Below are positions 62,793 to 64,000 of a stretch of 64,000 nucleotides of DNA, piece after piece (the first letter of the stretch is position 1; every line of letters begins with the position of its first letter). Source of the DNA: Halococcus agarilyticus. Lineage in GTDB: Archaea; Halobacteriota; Halobacteria; Halobacteriales; Halococcaceae. The translations under genes and the position numbers were made by a program. Location of the stretch: contig NZ_BAFM01000004.1 in the NCBI RefSeq assembly GCF_000334895.1, forward strand, positions 143,874 through 207,873, given 5' to 3'. The notes below the pieces were generated by a model that saw only the letters and a list, made by a program, of their open reading frames with translations, ran no database searches and was not told where the DNA came from.

Positions 62793-64000
62793 CTACGATT
62801 CGAGAGGATCGAACACTGTAGTGTTGCGTATGCAGTCGTGATAACCGTCTTGATCGTATCGCTTGAGGTGGCCACCAGCCACGTAAAGCTGCCCGTCGAT
62901 CACGCCGTCGACAGCGCCGCCGCGTCGATGCTTCGACTGTGCCAGTTCCGTGTACTCATCCCATGCTGGATCATATCGGTAACACCGCGTGCTGTAATCG
63001 TCGACTGAGAACGGGCGGGTGTACGTCCGCTCGTGAGTGAGATAGACACGATTGCCGATGACCGGATCACTCGTGGTCGTGTACGTACCAGCGACCGGTG
63101 CAGGCTGACGTGACGACCACGAGCCGATAGCCGTATTGTATCGGCGGTTCGAATCCGTCGGACTGGCGGCCCCCAGTCGCCCTCCGATAGCGTGGACACA
63201 GGATCCACCGCTGGCTTCGATCAGCGCAACAGAATGCCAGCGCTTGGCCTCGGGCATTCGCGTGAGATCCGGATTCGCTACGCGTTCGGTTTCCGGATCG
63301 AACGTCCAAACGCGGCTTTCGTCGAACGCTCCTGGCCGAGGTCGGACTCCATGAGTCGTCGCGGACTCGCGATCGGTGACGTCCGTGCCGCCACCCAAAC
63401 AGTAGATCAGTCCATCTGCGGGGTTGTAGACACCCCCCATCGCGAAGTTAGGGTACGGGCACCGGACGCCGGTCTCCGCAGTGAGGTTCGTCCAGCCATC
63501 GCTCGACTGATAACGAAAGATCTCGTTGCTCGGCGACACGCCATTGTAAGGACTGCCTGCGGGGGCACCACCGAAACTATAAATCGCAGTATCGGTCGAG
63601 ACGCCGCACGGAGCCCAGAGTGCTTTCGGTACGTCCTCGGCACGCCGCCACGTTCCGTCGCCATCGTTCGGATCGAGGACGAACGTCCGTTGTACGGTCT
63701 CCAATCCAGGTCCCGACGTGAAGCCGCCGAAGTAGTAGAGTTTCTCATCGAGGACGCCGCCACCAGCGTCGCTCTGTTCAGCCGGCAGTTTCGCTATGTC
63801 CCTCCAGTTGCCACCAGAGGGCATATCGACGCGTTCTCCGTCGAGAAACACTCTCGCCGGCCCGCTGACTTCGAGGGCGGCAACCTCCCCCGAGATGTAG
63901 TAACTATCCGATCCGTTCGCGACTCCGCCACTCGCGCGTCCCGCCTCGGCGTCGATCTCATCGGCACCTCCGAGCCCCGCTCGCGGAGCGACGCCACCGC
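62793..64000 (-). CDS. Kelch-repeat protein with a module shared with the giant protein (partial)
   Basis: The frame stays open from the stop at 62793 to the right edge, about 402 codons, so the start is outside the window; the GTG at 63851 is internal. The first visible residues, about GLGGADEIDAEAGRASGGVA through FLDGERVDM, match module A of the giant protein at 27318-36425. Then come about six Kelch blades marked by GG pairs: LYYFGGF, IYSFGGAP, IYCLGGGTD, CVHAIGGRL and LYVAGGHL. Kelch propellers bind proteins or sugars; galactose-oxidase-like catalytic residues are not evident. It is probably exported, though no signal is in view. Confidence 0.75.
   Translation of the reverse strand, partial: GGVAPRAGLGGADEIDAEAGRASGGVANGSDSYYISGEVAALEVSGPARVFLDGERVDMPSGGNWRDIAKLPAEQSDAGGGVLDEKLYYFGGFTSGPGLETVQRTFVLDPNDGDGTWRRAEDVPKALWAPCGVSTDTAIYSFGGAPAGSPYNGVSPSNEIFRYQSSDGWTNLTAETGVRCPYPNFAMGGVYNPADGLIYCLGGGTDVTDRESATTHGVRPRPGAFDESRVWTFDPETERVANPDLTRMPEAKRWHSVALIEASGGSCVHAIGGRLGAASPTDSNRRYNTAIGSWSSRQPAPVAGTYTTTSDPVIGNRVYLTHERTYTRPFSVDDYSTRCYRYDPAWDEYTELAQSKHRRGGAVDGVIDGQLYVAGGHLKRYDQDGYHDCIRNTTVFDPLES

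Noticed and set aside
1..64000. tRNA or rRNA genes, insertion sequences or integrase attachment sites
   Set aside because: None recognised by eye: no T-arm/anticodon cloverleaf pattern, no transposase or integrase gene and no terminal inverted repeats with target duplications.

Overview
The window is chromosomal DNA from an extremely halophilic archaeon (class Halobacteria). Base composition is GC-rich and the predicted proteins are strongly acidic. Many genes have an archaeal TATA-like box 26-30 nt before the start codon, as expected for leaderless haloarchaeal transcripts. The informational genes are archaeal (aEF-1beta, L21e, Rpo4, KsgA/Dim1, FEN1). I cannot fix the genus from sequence alone.

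Layout. 1-111: start of a Bat/HTH-10-like regulator leaving the left edge. 560-7415: a Tat-exported ferritin-like protein, then a translation/transcription cluster (zinc micro-protein, aEF-1beta, rpl21e, rpo4, DUF655, ksgA, second zinc micro-protein, MscS channel, PrmC/Mtq2-like methylase), interrupted by one opposite-strand membrane gene. 7563-12554: Cu(I)-type P-ATPase and an overlapping pair of MetE-like proteins, followed by a 4 x 27 bp tandem repeat. 13146-17106: S9 peptidase, GH10 xylanase, methyltransferase. 17322-20029: a cobalt/nickel ECF transporter operon. 20226-27297: SBP56/methanethiol-oxidase-like protein overlapping a 2Fe-2S ferredoxin, then DUF3054, methyltransferase, GNAT, 2H phosphoesterase, FEN1, BolA-like protein and class II fumarase.

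27318-36425 is a single 3035-residue secreted multidomain protein with four malectin-like domains, a sugar-dehydrogenase-like propeller, thrombospondin type 3 repeats, PKD domains and internally duplicated modules. A winged-helix regulator follows, with palindromes in its upstream region. 37919-50143 holds fatty-acid genes (acyl-CoA dehydrogenase, acyl-CoA ligase), lipoproteins, an O-methyltransferase, MutY, an MFS transporter, an FMN reductase and a sulfite-oxidase-family enzyme. 50276-55330 has a small conserved protein, a RecJ/DHH-like protein with S1 and OB folds, OsmC, a metallo-beta-lactamase-fold hydrolase and an FAH-family enzyme.

55392-57571 is a two-gene GMC dehydrogenase operon whose promoter overlaps a perfect palindrome of the iron-regulator (DtxR/IdeR) type. 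57687-60752 joins an APC transporter fused to two UspA domains with an overlapping diadenylate-cyclase-like gene that is split over three frames. 60816-62296 is hflX behind a long leader with a seven-codon ORF. A partial Kelch-repeat protein occupies the right edge, and it carries the same small module that is repeated in the giant protein. The most interesting items are the broken cyclase gene, the hflX leader ORF, the shared surface-protein module, the iron-box operon and in-frame hairpin insertions in two enzymes.
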